Below the pieces are notes generated by a model that was given only the letters and a program-made list of their open reading frames with translations, was not told the DNA's origin and ran no database searches. Of a DNA stretch of 64,000 nucleotides, positions 8,378 to 17,573 are shown in pieces. Each line of letters starts with the position of its first letter. The first letter of the stretch is position 1. The DNA comes from Gordonia sediminis (GTDB lineage Bacteria; Actinomycetota; Actinomycetes; Mycobacteriales; Mycobacteriaceae). The position numbers and the translations under genes are program-made. The stretch lies in contig RZUM01000009.1 in the NCBI GenBank assembly GCA_004193205.1, forward strand, positions 1 to 64,000, written 5' to 3'.

Positions 8378-10123
8378 CTACGGGCTCATTTCATAGGCAC
8401 CGGAGTAGGCGGCGACGCGCTCCCACACCCGGTCGAAACGCTCGGTGTCGCGGACCGGCTTGCGGATCGCGTCGATCGCCCACTCCTGTTGCGCCTGCGT
8501 CGACGACGACTTGCCGTGCAGCGCAATGGCATACGCGCTGAAGTCACGGACCTGGAAGTCGAAGATCTGGTCGACGAGGTCGTCGTCGAGCCCGGTGAGA
8601 GCACTCTGTTCCAAGATGAGTTGGCCGTACACGATGAGTGAGAACAGGTGGCCGACGGTCAGCATGAAGTCCAGATCCTGCTGCTGTGAGGCATCGGGGG
8701 CCGCAGTCAGCAGCAACCGCTTGAACGCCTGCGCCTGATCGTAGAAGCAGGCGACGTTGGGGATGCTGGCGTGCTTCTCGTAGACCTGCGTCCAGTCGGC
8801 GAACTGCACCTTCGCCGCGCCGCGGGTCGGTCCCTGATTCCAGAAGAACACGTCGTCGGCGGGGTCGTCGCGAGTGGGGATCTCCGGGTAATCCATCGGG
8901 TTCAGCAGGTAGTTCGGCATGAACTTGAGGATCAGACCCACGTTCACGTGCACCGTGCCCTCGAGCCGCGGCAGGTACCCGATGAGTTGTGACACCTCGC
9001 GGAACATGGTGTCCTTCTCATACCCTTTGGCGGCGACGACGTCGTGCAACGACCGGATGACCGTCTCGCCCTCCATCGTGACCTTGGCCTTGGTCATCGG
9101 GTTGAACAGGAGGTAGCGCCGGTCGTCGAGACTCGCGCTGCGGAAGTAGTCGACCGCCCGGCGACTGAACGACTTCATCGCGATCAGACGTGCGTAGGAA
9201 TCCACGAAAATGCCTCGCACATGGGCGAAGTCGGTCACCGGGTTGCCGTAGAGGATCCGGTTGTGCGCGTGCGTGATCGCCTCGTAGAAGGCGTGCTCGC
9301 TCATCCCGATGGTGCAGCTGCACAGGTTGAATTTGCCGACGTTGACGGTGTTCAACGCCGCCGCAAATGCCTCGACGCCGGTGTGCAGAATGTCCTCGGC
9401 ACGCACCGGGTAGTTGTCGAGACGGAACGTGCTCACGTAGATCTGCGCATGCACGACGTTGTCGATCGGGTGGTAGTTCTCGTGGCGGCTGTCGGCGACG
9501 AAGAACATGTACGCGTCGTTTCCCTCGACGTCGCCGCGTCGTCCGAACACCGACACCATGCTCGCGACGTTGCCGTTGCCGATGTAGTACTTGACCCCCG
9601 ATGCCCGGTAGAGGATGCCGTTGGCGAGGTCCTCGGGTCCGGCCGGGGTGAGGACCAGATCGGTCTGGTAGACGTCGGCGCCGTGCGCGCGTTCGGACAG
9701 CCCGAACGCCATCACCTCTCCGGATTCGAGGTCGCGTGCGGCGCGACGTTTGGCATCGGCGTTGGCACTCTGCCAGATCGGCCCCAGACCCAGGATGGTC
9801 ACCTGCTCGATGTACCAGTAGGTCAGCCCGTAGAAGCCGAAGATCTCGGCCAGCGCGGCGTTACGGGTGGCGTCCCAGCGCTTGTCCGGGTTGCCCTCGG
9901 CGAACTCCGACGGCGTGAGAAACGTGGCGAACAGTTTCTCCCGCGCCACGAACTCGACAAAATCGGCCGGCCACTGCGCCGACAGATCCTCGTCGAGGAT
10001 GCGTTTCTTGCCCCGGTCCTCGAACCACCGGATCGTCGCCCGCAACAACCGGCGCGTCTCCGCGTCGAAGTACTGCGGATCGTAGGTGTTCGGGTCGAAG
10101 AGCAAGCCGTCAGTCTGCACCAT
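8378..10123 (-). CDS. Acyl-CoA dehydrogenase-family flavoprotein
   Basis: 581 residues from ATG 10123 (MVQTDGLLFDP), preceded by AGGAC; the frame is open further upstream but runs into the promoter of the divergent regulator. Residues about 20-150 are the helical N-terminal domain. FGLSERAHGADVYQTDLVL is the flavin-contacting strand (family consensus lamTEp..GSD), followed by GVKYYIGNGNVA. The C-terminal helical part is longer than in the 380-residue beta-oxidation enzymes, resembling the long mycobacterial FadE-like proteins. It probably oxidises an acyl-CoA alpha-beta bond with FAD. Substrate and pathway are unknown. It shares a 139-bp divergent promoter region with the SARP regulator, suggesting control by it. 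Confidence 0.85.
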   Translation of the reverse strand: MVQTDGLLFDPNTYDPQYFDAETRRLLRATIRWFEDRGKKRILDEDLSAQWPADFVEFVAREKLFATFLTPSEFAEGNPDKRWDATRNAALAEIFGFYGLTYWYIEQVTILGLGPIWQSANADAKRRAARDLESGEVMAFGLSERAHGADVYQTDLVLTPAGPEDLANGILYRASGVKYYIGNGNVASMVSVFGRRGDVEGNDAYMFFVADSRHENYHPIDNVVHAQIYVSTFRLDNYPVRAEDILHTGVEAFAAALNTVNVGKFNLCSCTIGMSEHAFYEAITHAHNRILYGNPVTDFAHVRGIFVDSYARLIAMKSFSRRAVDYFRSASLDDRRYLLFNPMTKAKVTMEGETVIRSLHDVVAAKGYEKDTMFREVSQLIGYLPRLEGTVHVNVGLILKFMPNYLLNPMDYPEIPTRDDPADDVFFWNQGPTRGAAKVQFADWTQVYEKHASIPNVACFYDQAQAFKRLLLTAAPDASQQQDLDFMLTVGHLFSLIVYGQLILEQSALTGLDDDLVDQIFDFQVRDFSAYAIALHGKSSSTQAQQEWAIDAIRKPVRDTERFDRVWERVAAYSGAYEMSP

Positions 10124-10262
10124 ATTGTCCTGTTCTACATGCCCGCGACGGGTTTCAGTCGGGAATGACCAGAACAGTCCGTGCCCGGCGGCCTCGCCAC
10201 CGTCGGCACGGTGGTTCGTCGGACTCCTTGCGGTTTCGAATCGGCGGGCGGATCCTTGAGCG
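10124..10262. promoter_or_regulatory. Divergent promoter region, dehydrogenase/SARP regulator
   Basis: 139 bases between two divergent starts. The sequence CCTTGCGGTTTC occurs at about 10227-10238 and again at about 7731-7742, upstream of the DUF2235 remnant. SARP regulators bind direct repeats, so this recurrence may be relevant, but two partial copies far apart are weak evidence. Confidence 0.3.
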
Positions 10263-13200
10263 ATGACCGGCGGTTCGTCGGCCGCGACGACCGTCGAGTT
10301 GCGGCTCTTCGGCCGGTTCGTGGTGCTCGCAGACGGGTTCGAGGTCCCGGCGTCGGCGTTCGGGGGGCGCAAGGTTCGCCAGTTGCTGCGTATTCTGGCG
10401 ACCCGCCGGGAGTCCCACGTCAGTCTCGATGCGCTGACCGAGATGTTGTGGCCCACAACCGCACCGAGAGATCCGGCCGCCAATCTCGCGGTGCTCGCCA
10501 CGCGGGCCCGTCGCGCCGTCGGGTGTCGCGACCTCATCGCGTCGGGTGATGCCGGGTACCGGATCGGCCTGCCCGAGGACCGATGTCGGGTGGACACCGA
10601 GGACTTCGCGTCCTTGGTGCGCGCCGCCCGGACCGCCGACGCCTCGGATGCCTTGGACTCGTACCGGGCGGCCGTGGCGATGTGGGCAGGCGACCCGCTC
10701 GGTGAGGATCAGTACGACGACTGGGCGATCCGGTATCGGGACATGATGTCGGAGTATCGCGTCGAGGCCCTCGAACGCGGTGTCGAACTCTGCCTCGCAC
10801 GCTCCGACACCGCGCAGGCCGCCGAGTGGGCGGTGGTACTGGCGACCGTGGCCCCGTTGCGGGAGAGCGCGGTCGTCGCGGCCATGCGGGCGTTCGCCGC
10901 GCACGGCGATCCCAACCGCGCGCTGGTCATCTTCGACCGCTTCCGCCACGACCTGGCCACCGAACTCGGGGTCGACCCGACAGCCGAGGCGAGGGCGGAG
11001 TATCAGCGTCTTCTGCACTCCCGCCCGCCGCGCACCCCGCACCGACCGGCCGCCCGGCCTTCAGTGGCACCCTCGGGCCTGGGGTCGGTGCGCTTCGTCG
11101 GCCGATCCCGCGAACTCGATCGACTGCGTTCGGCCACCATGACACCCGCAGGATCCGTGGTGGTGGTCGAAGGACGTTCCGGAACCGGCAAGTCCCGGCT
11201 CGTCGCCGAGTTCCGCGCCAACCGAGACGCGGCTGTGGTCCGCTGTTTCGCCGCCCAGCGCGACGAGGTGTGGAGTATGGTCGCATCGCTCGTCCGCGAA
11301 CTGCTCTCCGCCGACGCGCGGCTCGCCGACGACCTGCCGCCGCCGCTGCGTGGCGCACTGGCCACGCTCGTCCCCGACCTGGTATCCGGCCGGCACCCTC
11401 GGGTGGACCCGGAGTCCATGCGCGCGTTGGTGATCGAGGTGCTCGTCCGTCTGGTCGGCACCGCGGCGGTGCCGACCATCGTGCTCGACGACATCCAGTG
11501 GTCCGACGAGAGCAGCCTATCGGCTGTGTCGGTGGCGATCCGCCGCTCTCCGGGATCGTCATGGGTGCTGACCTACCGGACCGAAGAGGTCCATCCGGGC
11601 TCACCGCGGCACGCCGCCGTCGGCGCCATCGAACCCGATCTGCGTCTGGCGCTCGCCGGCCTCGACGACGAGGCGGTCCGCGAGCTGGTTGCCGACCGCG
11701 TCGTCGCCGACACCCTTCTCGAGCACACCGACAGCTCGCCGCTCGCCGTCGTCGAGGGACTGCGGGCGCTGGCCGCGGCCGGGCTGATCGAGCCCGACCG
11801 GCAGGGCCGCTGGCACGCCACCGGCGCCGACCGGGAGGCTCTGCGCGCGGTGGCGCACGCGAATCAGCAGGAGAACCTCACCCGGCGACTCGATGCCGTC
11901 GGCGGCGCCGACCGTGATGTCGTCGACCTCCTGGCGATCGTCGGGCGCGAGACCCCGGCCGGTGAGCTCGCGCGAGTCCTCGTCGCCGATCCCGCCGCCG
12001 TGCTGGATTCGCTGACCCGCCTGGCCCACGCGGATCTGCTGCGGCTCGGCGAGCAGGGCTGGGCCGCGGCCCACGACATGATCAGCGACGTCGCGGTCCG
12101 ACGACTCGATCCGGTCCGGCGGGCGCGACTGCACAGCCTGGCCGCCACGGCGGCCGACGACGTTGCCGATCCGGTCGCGGCAGCGCATCACTGGCGCCTG
12201 GCCGGGGACGCACCGAAGGCCGCCGCGGCCTACGCGACGGCCGCTCGGGCCGCCCTCGACGGGTTCGCCCACGACGAAGCGGTCTCGTTGGCCTCGGCCG
12301 GCCTGGGGATCGAGGTCCGGACTTCGGTCGCCACGTCCGCCGCACTGCGCGAGGTCCGCGCCCTGGCCCGGGCCCGGATCGGCGATCTCCCCGGGGCCCG
12401 CGACGACTTCCGGGCCGCCCTGGCATGCGCGTTGCCCGGGCCCCGGCAGGCGGTCGTGCTCGCCGAGCTCGCGATGGTCGCCTCGGGGTCGGACGACATG
12501 ATCCGGGCCGCGGATCTGTGCGAGATGGCTGTCGTCCGAGCCGGGCGTGACAGGGCCGCACGGGCCCGGGCGCTGGAGGTCGGCTCGGTCCTCGACATGA
12601 ACCTGGCGCGCGAGCAGCGGGCCGCGGAGCGCGCCGACGAGGCGATCGCGCTCTACACCGAACTCGGCAACGCCGCCGGCGTGGCGAGAGTCCTCGACGC
12701 CCGCGCGATGGCAACATTCCTCGACGGCCAGATCGAGCTCGGCGGCGACCTGCTCGCCCGGGCCGCCGACCTGTTCGCGGCGTCGGGCGACCTGATCCGC
12801 GTCGTCACTCCCCGATCCACCCACGGGCACTCGCTGGTGTTCGCGGCGCGCCCGGACGAAGGCCTCGAGGAGGCCTCTCTCGCCGTGGAGATCGCACGCA
12901 CCCTGGGCCATCAGGAGGGAATCAGCTACGCGCTGTGGCACCGCAGCGAGGCGTCATCGGCGCTGGGGCGCATCGACGACGCCCTGCGCGACGGCCGCGA
13001 GGCCCTCGAGATCGCGCACCACATCGGCCACCGCGGCTGGACCGCGACCGCCCACCGAGCGATCGGCATCGCCCACCAGACAGCGGGTGATCCGGATGCG
13101 GCCCGCAGCGCCTTCCGCGCCTCGCTCGACGCGAGCGAACATCTCGACCTGTTCGGTTCGTGGGCGAGGTCGCGGCTGGCGATGATCGAGATCGGGGCCG

Positions 13201-13406
13201 GACATCTCGATTCCGCGGCGGATCTGGTGACGAAAGCGCTGGTCACCGGGCCGGGGCTGGGCCGTCACGAGGCGCGCCTGGCCCGCGTCCTGCTGGCCGG
13301 GGCGCGCGGCGACGACGACATCGACGTACTCGTCGCCGACCTCGAGGCGACCGCAGGTCCGGCCGGAGCTCACGCCGTCGTGGAGGCGTGTCGTCTCCGG
13401 ATGTGA
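10263..13406 (+). CDS. SARP/AfsR-type regulator with ATPase and TPR regions
   Basis: 1047 residues. Order of domains: OmpR/SARP winged-helix DNA-binding domain (about 11-103), bacterial transcriptional activation domain (about 108-252, ending TELGVDPTAEARAEYQRLL), then an AAA/STAND ATPase with Walker A GRSGTGKS at 304-311 and a Walker B-like TIVLDDIQW near 408, and from about 620 a long alpha-helical TPR-type sensor region with repeated AxxxYxxAAxAA patterns. This is the AfsR-like class of pathway activators that couple ATP-dependent oligomerisation to promoter activation. Divergent from the acyl-CoA dehydrogenase, its likely target. No LuxR-type C-terminal helix-turn-helix is visible. Confidence 0.88.
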   Translation: MTGGSSAATTVELRLFGRFVVLADGFEVPASAFGGRKVRQLLRILATRRESHVSLDALTEMLWPTTAPRDPAANLAVLATRARRAVGCRDLIASGDAGYRIGLPEDRCRVDTEDFASLVRAARTADASDALDSYRAAVAMWAGDPLGEDQYDDWAIRYRDMMSEYRVEALERGVELCLARSDTAQAAEWAVVLATVAPLRESAVVAAMRAFAAHGDPNRALVIFDRFRHDLATELGVDPTAEARAEYQRLLHSRPPRTPHRPAARPSVAPSGLGSVRFVGRSRELDRLRSATMTPAGSVVVVEGRSGTGKSRLVAEFRANRDAAVVRCFAAQRDEVWSMVASLVRELLSADARLADDLPPPLRGALATLVPDLVSGRHPRVDPESMRALVIEVLVRLVGTAAVPTIVLDDIQWSDESSLSAVSVAIRRSPGSSWVLTYRTEEVHPGSPRHAAVGAIEPDLRLALAGLDDEAVRELVADRVVADTLLEHTDSSPLAVVEGLRALAAAGLIEPDRQGRWHATGADREALRAVAHANQQENLTRRLDAVGGADRDVVDLLAIVGRETPAGELARVLVADPAAVLDSLTRLAHADLLRLGEQGWAAAHDMISDVAVRRLDPVRRARLHSLAATAADDVADPVAAAHHWRLAGDAPKAAAAYATAARAALDGFAHDEAVSLASAGLGIEVRTSVATSAALREVRALARARIGDLPGARDDFRAALACALPGPRQAVVLAELAMVASGSDDMIRAADLCEMAVVRAGRDRAARARALEVGSVLDMNLAREQRAAERADEAIALYTELGNAAGVARVLDARAMATFLDGQIELGGDLLARAADLFAASGDLIRVVTPRSTHGHSLVFAARPDEGLEEASLAVEIARTLGHQEGISYALWHRSEASSALGRIDDALRDGREALEIAHHIGHRGWTATAHRAIGIAHQTAGDPDAARSAFRASLDASEHLDLFGSWARSRLAMIEIGAGHLDSAADLVTKALVTGPGLGRHEARLARVLLAGARGDDDIDVLVADLEATAGPAGAHAVVEACRLRM

Positions 13407-13459
13407 CCGCGGTCGCGGCACGGCCCCGGGAAGTCGGTCCGGTCGCCTATCGTGGGGGC

Positions 13460-13696
13460 ATGCCAGACAGCCCTCAGCACGATCACGAACCGGCCGACGC
13501 CCTCGTCACCGACGACCCCGACAAGCCGCACGAATACGAGCACGAGTCCGCGTTCGCATTCGGCGATGCCACCCCCATCGGGGAGACCGACAGGATCGCC
13601 CGGGAGCGCGCCATCTACGAGGCCGCCCGGCACGGAAACGACCTCAACCGGGGCCATGCGCTCGGTGGGAGCGGCGGGACCACCGAAGGCCAGTAG
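13460..13696 (+). CDS. Small conserved acidic hypothetical protein
   Basis: 78 residues, very acidic and charged, starting MPDSPQHDHEPAD with GGGGGC just before the ATG. The segment GETDRIARERAIYEAARHGNDLNRGHALG is amphipathic and reads like a short conserved helix; the N-terminal half is probably disordered. No membrane segment, signal peptide or metal motif. It is followed after one base by the VOC gene, so the two are almost certainly cotranscribed. Function unknown. Confidence 0.65.
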   Translation: MPDSPQHDHEPADALVTDDPDKPHEYEHESAFAFGDATPIGETDRIARERAIYEAARHGNDLNRGHALGGSGGTTEGQ

Positions 13697-13697
13697 C

Positions 13698-14093
13698 GTG
13701 GAGGTCCTCACCAGCCGGGTCCTGCTCCGTACGCGGGACCCGCAACGCCTGCAGGATTTCTACCGGCGCTCGTTGTCGCTGGCGGTCGCGCGGGAGTACC
13801 CGGGCGGCGTCGTGTTCCATGCGGGCAACGGTCTGATCGAGGTCCCTGGGCACATGAGCGACGACGTCGGTGCCGGCGGAGGTGCCGACGCGATCCTGTG
13901 GCTGCAGGTACGTGACATCGGGGCCATCGAACGCGAACTGCGCGAGGCCGACGTTCCGATCGTCCGCGAACCGCTGACCGAGCCATGGGGTCTGATCGAG
14001 ATGCATGTCCGCGACCCGGACGGGCGCGCGATCATCGTCGTCGAGATCCCCGAGGAACATCCGCTGCGACGGGACTCACGCGGTGATTCGTGA
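13698..14093 (+). CDS. VOC-family (glyoxalase/bleomycin-resistance fold) protein
   Basis: 131 residues from a GTG one base after the previous stop. It shows the paired beta-alpha-beta-beta-beta pattern of the vicinal oxygen chelate fold: TSRVLLRTRDPQRLQDFYRRSLSLAVA...GGVVFHAGNGLIEV in the first module and LWLQVRDIGAIERELREADV...WGLIEMHVRDPDGRAIIVVEIPEE in the second. A Glu and His in the second module could bind a metal. Substrate not predictable. It sits directly upstream of aroA but with its own 66-bp gap. Confidence 0.82.
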   Translation: MEVLTSRVLLRTRDPQRLQDFYRRSLSLAVAREYPGGVVFHAGNGLIEVPGHMSDDVGAGGGADAILWLQVRDIGAIERELREADVPIVREPLTEPWGLIEMHVRDPDGRAIIVVEIPEEHPLRRDSRGDS

Positions 14094-14159
14094 CGACGGC
14101 GCGAGCGGGCGGCGACACGCCGCTCGGACACCCCCGACCGTCATGACAGACTGGACCGC

Positions 14160-15425
14160 ATGAGTATCTGGAGCGCGCCGAACGTGACGTCACCGGTGGT
14201 GGCGACCGTCGACCTGCCCGGATCCAAGTCGATCACCAACCGCGCCTTCATCCTCGCCGCCCTCTCCGACGGTTCGTCGACAGTGAGCGGGGCGTTGCGC
14301 AGCCGTGACACCAACCTGATGCTCAACGGTCTGACCGGCCTGGGCATCGGAATCCGGGTCGACCCTGCGGATACGACCACGATCGAGATCGACCCGGCTC
14401 CCATGCACGGTGCCGACGTCTACTGCGGCCTGGCCGGCACCGTGATGCGCTTCCTGCCGCCGGTCGCGGCGTTCGCCGAGGGCGTCGTCGGCTTCGACGG
14501 CGACGAGCAGGCCCGCACCCGCCCGCTCTCGACGATCCTCGATGCGCTGCGCGGCCTCGGGGTCGTCGTCGACGGGGACCGACTGCCGTTCACGGTCAAG
14601 GGCACCGGGTCCGCGCGGGGTGGCGAGGTCACCATCGACGCGTCGGCCTCCTCGCAGTTCGTCTCCGGTCTGCTGCTGTCGGCGGCGCGGTTCGACGACG
14701 GCGTCACGGTGCGCCACGTCGGGCCGCCGGTGCCGTCGACGCCGCACATCGACATGACCCTCGACATGCTGACCACGGCGGGGGTCACCATCGGGCGTCC
14801 CGACAACAACGTCTGGCAGGTCGCGCCGGGACCGATCCACGCGGTCGACTGGAAGATCGAACCCGACCTGTCCAACGCGGCGGCCTTCCTGGCCGCCGGC
14901 GCGGTCACCGGCGGCGCGATCACCGTGCCGCGCTGGCCCGCCGCCACCACCCAACCCGGCGCGCAGATCGTCGACATCCTGGCCGAGATGGGATGCGCGA
15001 TCGAGCCGACCGACGGCTCGCTGACCGTGCGCGGACCGGAGAAACTCACCGGTATCAGCATCGATTTGCGCGAGATCGGCGAACTCACCCCCACCGTCGC
15101 GGCGTTGTGCGCGCTCGCCGACGGCGAGTCGGTGCTGTCGGGGATCGCGCATCTCCGCGGGCACGAGACCGACCGGCTGGCCGCGCTGTCCACCGAGATC
15201 AACCGACTCGGCGGTGATTGCACCGAGACCGAGGACGGGTTACGGATCGTGCCGCGTCCGATGCACGGCGCCCTCTGGCGCTCGTATGCCGATCACCGCA
15301 TGGCCACCGCGGGCGCGCTGATCGGGCTCGTCGTGCAGGGCTTGACCGTCGACGACGTGCAAACCACCGCCAAGACGCTGCCCGACTTCGTGAGCATGTG
15401 GCAGAAGATGATCGGGCATCCGTGA
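14160..15425 (+). CDS. aroA: 3-phosphoshikimate 1-carboxyvinyltransferase (EPSP synthase)
   Basis: 421 residues. It joins phosphoenolpyruvate to shikimate-3-phosphate in aromatic amino acid synthesis, in the cytoplasm. Visible motifs: the shikimate-phosphate-binding PGSKSITNR (20-28); the PEP-loop [12 protein letters not shown], where class I enzymes usually read GNAGTAMRPL, the divergent form seen in mycolata; [13 protein letters not shown] (equivalent of the RVKESDR region) and YADHRMA near the C-terminus. ATG at 14160. Followed after 31 bases by rsgA, the same order as Rv3227-Rv3228 in M. tuberculosis. Confidence 0.96.
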   Translation: MSIWSAPNVTSPVVATVDLPGSKSITNRAFILAALSDGSSTVSGALRSRDTNLMLNGLTGLGIGIRVDPADTTTIEIDPAPMHGADVYCGLAGTVMRFLPPVAAFAEGVVGFDGDEQARTRPLSTILDALRGLGVVVDGDRLPFTVKGTGSARGGEVTIDASASSQFVSGLLLSAARFDDGVTVRHVGPPVPSTPHIDMTLDMLTTAGVTIGRPDNNVWQVAPGPIHAVDWKIEPDLSNAAAFLAAGAVTGGAITVPRWPAATTQPGAQIVDILAEMGCAIEPTDGSLTVRGPEKLTGISIDLREIGELTPTVAALCALADGESVLSGIAHLRGHETDRLAALSTEINRLGGDCTETEDGLRIVPRPMHGALWRSYADHRMATAGALIGLVVQGLTVDDVQTTAKTLPDFVSMWQKMIGHP

Positions 15426-15456
15426 CCTCGTCGCGGGTGGGGATGCGGCGCCGCCG

Positions 15457-16515
15457 GTGAGTCGCCGCGCGTCGAGCTACGACGAGACCGATGTCCGGAT
15501 TCGTCCGGGCAAGGGCAGCCGACCGCGCACAAAACAACGCCCCGCCCACGACAACGCCGTCGAGGCCATGGTCGTGTCCGTCGACCGCGGCCGATGGGGA
15601 TGTGTGCTCGACGGCGACCCGGATCGGCGTGTCGTCGCGATGCGCGCCCGCGAACTCGGACGCACGCCGGTCGTCGTCGGCGATCAGGTGTCGGTGGTCG
15701 GCGACCTGTCCGGACGCCCGGACACGTTGGCGCGCATCGTCAAGGTGGCCGACCGCACCACCGTGCTGCGCCGCACTGCCGACGACACCGACCCCTTCGA
15801 ACGGATCGTCGTCGCCAACGCCGACCAACTGCTCATCGTGACCGCACTGGCCGATCCCCCGCCGCGCACCGGGTTGGTGGAACGCGCACTCGCCGCCGCC
15901 TATGTGGGCGGCCTGTCACCGATCCTGTGCCTGACCAAATCCGATCTCGCCGACCCAACCGAGTTCAGCAGTGCCTTCACCGACCTCGACCTGCCGATCG
16001 TGCTCGCCGGTCGCGGAGATCGGATCGACAGCGTGTCGTCGATGCTCGCCGGACGTGTCACGGCCCTCATCGGGCATTCCGGCGTCGGTAAGTCCACCCT
16101 GGTCAATCGTCTTGTGCCCGACGCCGATCGGGCCACCGCCGAGGTGTCGGGGGTGGGCAAGGGTCGCCACACCTCCACCCAGTCGGTGGCACTGCCTCTC
16201 CCCGGCCCGCCCGACAAGCAGGGCTGGGTCATCGACACCCCCGGCATCCGGTCGTTCGGGCTGGCCCACGTCGGTCCCGACGACATCGTCGACGCCTTCG
16301 ACGACCTGCGCGACGCCATCGAGGACTGCCCGCGCGGCTGCACCCATCTCGGCCCGCCCGCCGACCCGGAATGCGTGCTCGACACCCTCGAAGGGCACTC
16401 GTATCGGCGGGCGATGGCGGTGCGCCGACTGCTGCAGGCGGTGTCCGGCCAGTCCGCGGACACCGCAACGGATTCCGACGCAGATGTCACCGAGCATCCC
16501 CCGCTGGTCGAGTAG
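15457..16515 (+). CDS. rsgA: Ribosome small-subunit-dependent GTPase A
   Basis: 352 residues from a GTG. A circularly permuted GTPase that helps late 30S maturation. The G motifs are in permuted order: TKSD (160-163, G4) precedes GHSGVGKST (206-214, G1), then the GRHTST switch (G2) and DTPGIRSFG (G3). An N-terminal OB-fold (about 35-110) and a C-terminal zinc knuckle, CPRGCTH...C, complete the family layout. The final residues PPLVE and the stop codon are supplied by the first unit of the repeat array that starts at 16501, so the original C-terminus has been replaced or extended. Confidence 0.95.
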   Translation: MSRRASSYDETDVRIRPGKGSRPRTKQRPAHDNAVEAMVVSVDRGRWGCVLDGDPDRRVVAMRARELGRTPVVVGDQVSVVGDLSGRPDTLARIVKVADRTTVLRRTADDTDPFERIVVANADQLLIVTALADPPPRTGLVERALAAAYVGGLSPILCLTKSDLADPTEFSSAFTDLDLPIVLAGRGDRIDSVSSMLAGRVTALIGHSGVGKSTLVNRLVPDADRATAEVSGVGKGRHTSTQSVALPLPGPPDKQGWVIDTPGIRSFGLAHVGPDDIVDAFDDLRDAIEDCPRGCTHLGPPADPECVLDTLEGHSYRRAMAVRRLLQAVSGQSADTATDSDADVTEHPPLVE

Positions 16516-16770
16516 CCGCACCTCCCCGCTGAGTAAGCGCACCTCCCCGCCCGCTGGTCGAGCAGCCGCACCTCCCCGCTGAGTAAGCGCACCTCCCCGC
16601 CCGCTGGTCGAGTAGCGACCGAGCCGCCAGGCGAGGCCGCGTATCGAGACCACCCACCGCAACGTGATCTCGATACGCCACTCACTCCGTTCGCGGCTAC
16701 TGAGATCAGCGGGGAGGTGCGGCTACTGATCAGCGGGGAGGTCCAGCTACTCGATCGGCGGAGAGTCTGG
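16501..16770. repeat. Intergenic palindromic repeat array (GGTCGAGTAGC family)
   Basis: This fills the 267 bases between rsgA and the GntR gene. Two direct copies of a 50-bp unit (16501-16550, 16551-16600) and a partial third begin CCGCTGGTCGAGYAGC and contain CGCACCTCCCCGC. They are followed by a spacer carrying CGTATCGAGACC / GATCTCGATACG and then by inverted copies ending with GCTACTCGATCGGCGG near 16765, so the whole block can fold back on itself. The first unit encodes the end of rsgA. Confidence 0.85.
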
Positions 16771-16782
16771 CCGCGCCTTCGA

Positions 16783-17520
16783 TCAGCGGTCGACGACGGT
16801 GGTCTCGAAGAAGTAGCGATCCGCGCGGTACGCGTGCTGCCCGACCTCGACGACGCGCCCCGCATCGTCGAACGCGGTGCGCTGCATGGTCAGCAGGGGC
16901 GCACCGACCTCCTCGCCGAGCAGGGACGCCTCGTCGGCGTCGGCTGCCTTGGCGCCGATCCGCTGGCGAGCGAGCCGGATGTGCACGCCGCGCCCGCGCA
17001 GACCCTTGTAGAGGCCGCCGTTCTCGAGTTCACCGGCGGGTGGGCAGATCTCGGCAGGCAGGTGATTGATCATCAGCGCCAACGGTTCTCCGCCGGCCAA
17101 GCGCAGACGCTTGACGGTGACCGCCTCCGCCCCGACGGGCAGGGCGAGTTCGACGCGCAGTTCGTCGTCGGGAATGCCGATCCGGTACTCGAGCAACTGG
17201 GTCGAAGGATGCATCCCCGCCGACGACAGGTCGTCGTACAGACTGGTCAGCTCGACCGACCGGTGCACGGGATTCTGCACCACCTGCGTGCCGACACCCC
17301 GCTTACGCACGACGACACCCTTGTCCACGAGCTCCTGGATCGCCTGCCGGATGGTCGGCCGCGACAACTTCAACCGGCTCGCCATGTCGAGTTCGTTCTC
17401 CAGCCGGTCGCCGGGCGTGAGATCGCCCCGCACGATGGCGGCCTCGATGGCCTGGGCGAGTTGGTGGTAGAGCGGAACGGGAGTGGACCGGTCGAGTTCC
17501 ACCGCTATGGGCGTCGTCAC
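16783..17520 (-). CDS. GntR/UTRA-family transcriptional regulator, candidate IolR
   Basis: 245 residues: an N-terminal GntR winged helix (about 12-78, PVPLYHQLAQAIEAAIVRGDLTPGDRLENELDMA..LSRPTIRQAIQELVDKG with the usual GVVVRKRGVGTQV wing) and a UTRA effector domain (about 95-238) of the HutC/FarR subfamily. The family binds DNA as a dimer and is released by a small ligand, often a sugar derivative. It sits at the left edge of the inositol island next to a LacI gene. Its size and position fit the role of C. glutamicum IolR, and the matching 10-bp sites in the island support this; direct proof is lacking. Confidence 0.88.
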   Translation of the reverse strand: MTTPIAVELDRSTPVPLYHQLAQAIEAAIVRGDLTPGDRLENELDMASRLKLSRPTIRQAIQELVDKGVVVRKRGVGTQVVQNPVHRSVELTSLYDDLSSAGMHPSTQLLEYRIGIPDDELRVELALPVGAEAVTVKRLRLAGGEPLALMINHLPAEICPPAGELENGGLYKGLRGRGVHIRLARQRIGAKAADADEASLLGEEVGAPLLTMQRTAFDDAGRVVEVGQHAYRADRYFFETTVVDR

Positions 17521-17528
17521 ACCGTCAC

Positions 17529-17566
17529 ACTAACATCCGAAACACGGACATTAGTATGTCACGACA
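17529..17566. promoter_or_regulatory. Dyad operator region upstream of the GntR gene
   Basis: ACTAACATCCG (17529-17539) and CGGACATTAGT (17545-17555) form an inverted repeat with 9 of 11 positions paired. Overlapping it, GACAT TAGT ATGTC (17547-17560) is a perfect 5-bp-arm dyad, and TGTCACGACA (17557-17566) matches 9 of 10 positions of the island-wide motif. It lies 9-46 bases upstream of the GntR start, the expected place for autoregulation. Confidence 0.55.
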
Positions 17567-17573
17567 AAATCCC

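Noticed and set aside
10124-10597. Upstream extension of the acyl-CoA dehydrogenase to 739 residues
   Set aside because: The extra 158 residues run antisense through the start of the SARP gene and show no similarity to the family; ATG 10123 has AGGAC at proper distance.
16501-16600. Tandem 50-bp units as a CRISPR array
   Set aside because: The units are contiguous without unique spacers, there are inverted copies next to them, and no cas gene is in the window.
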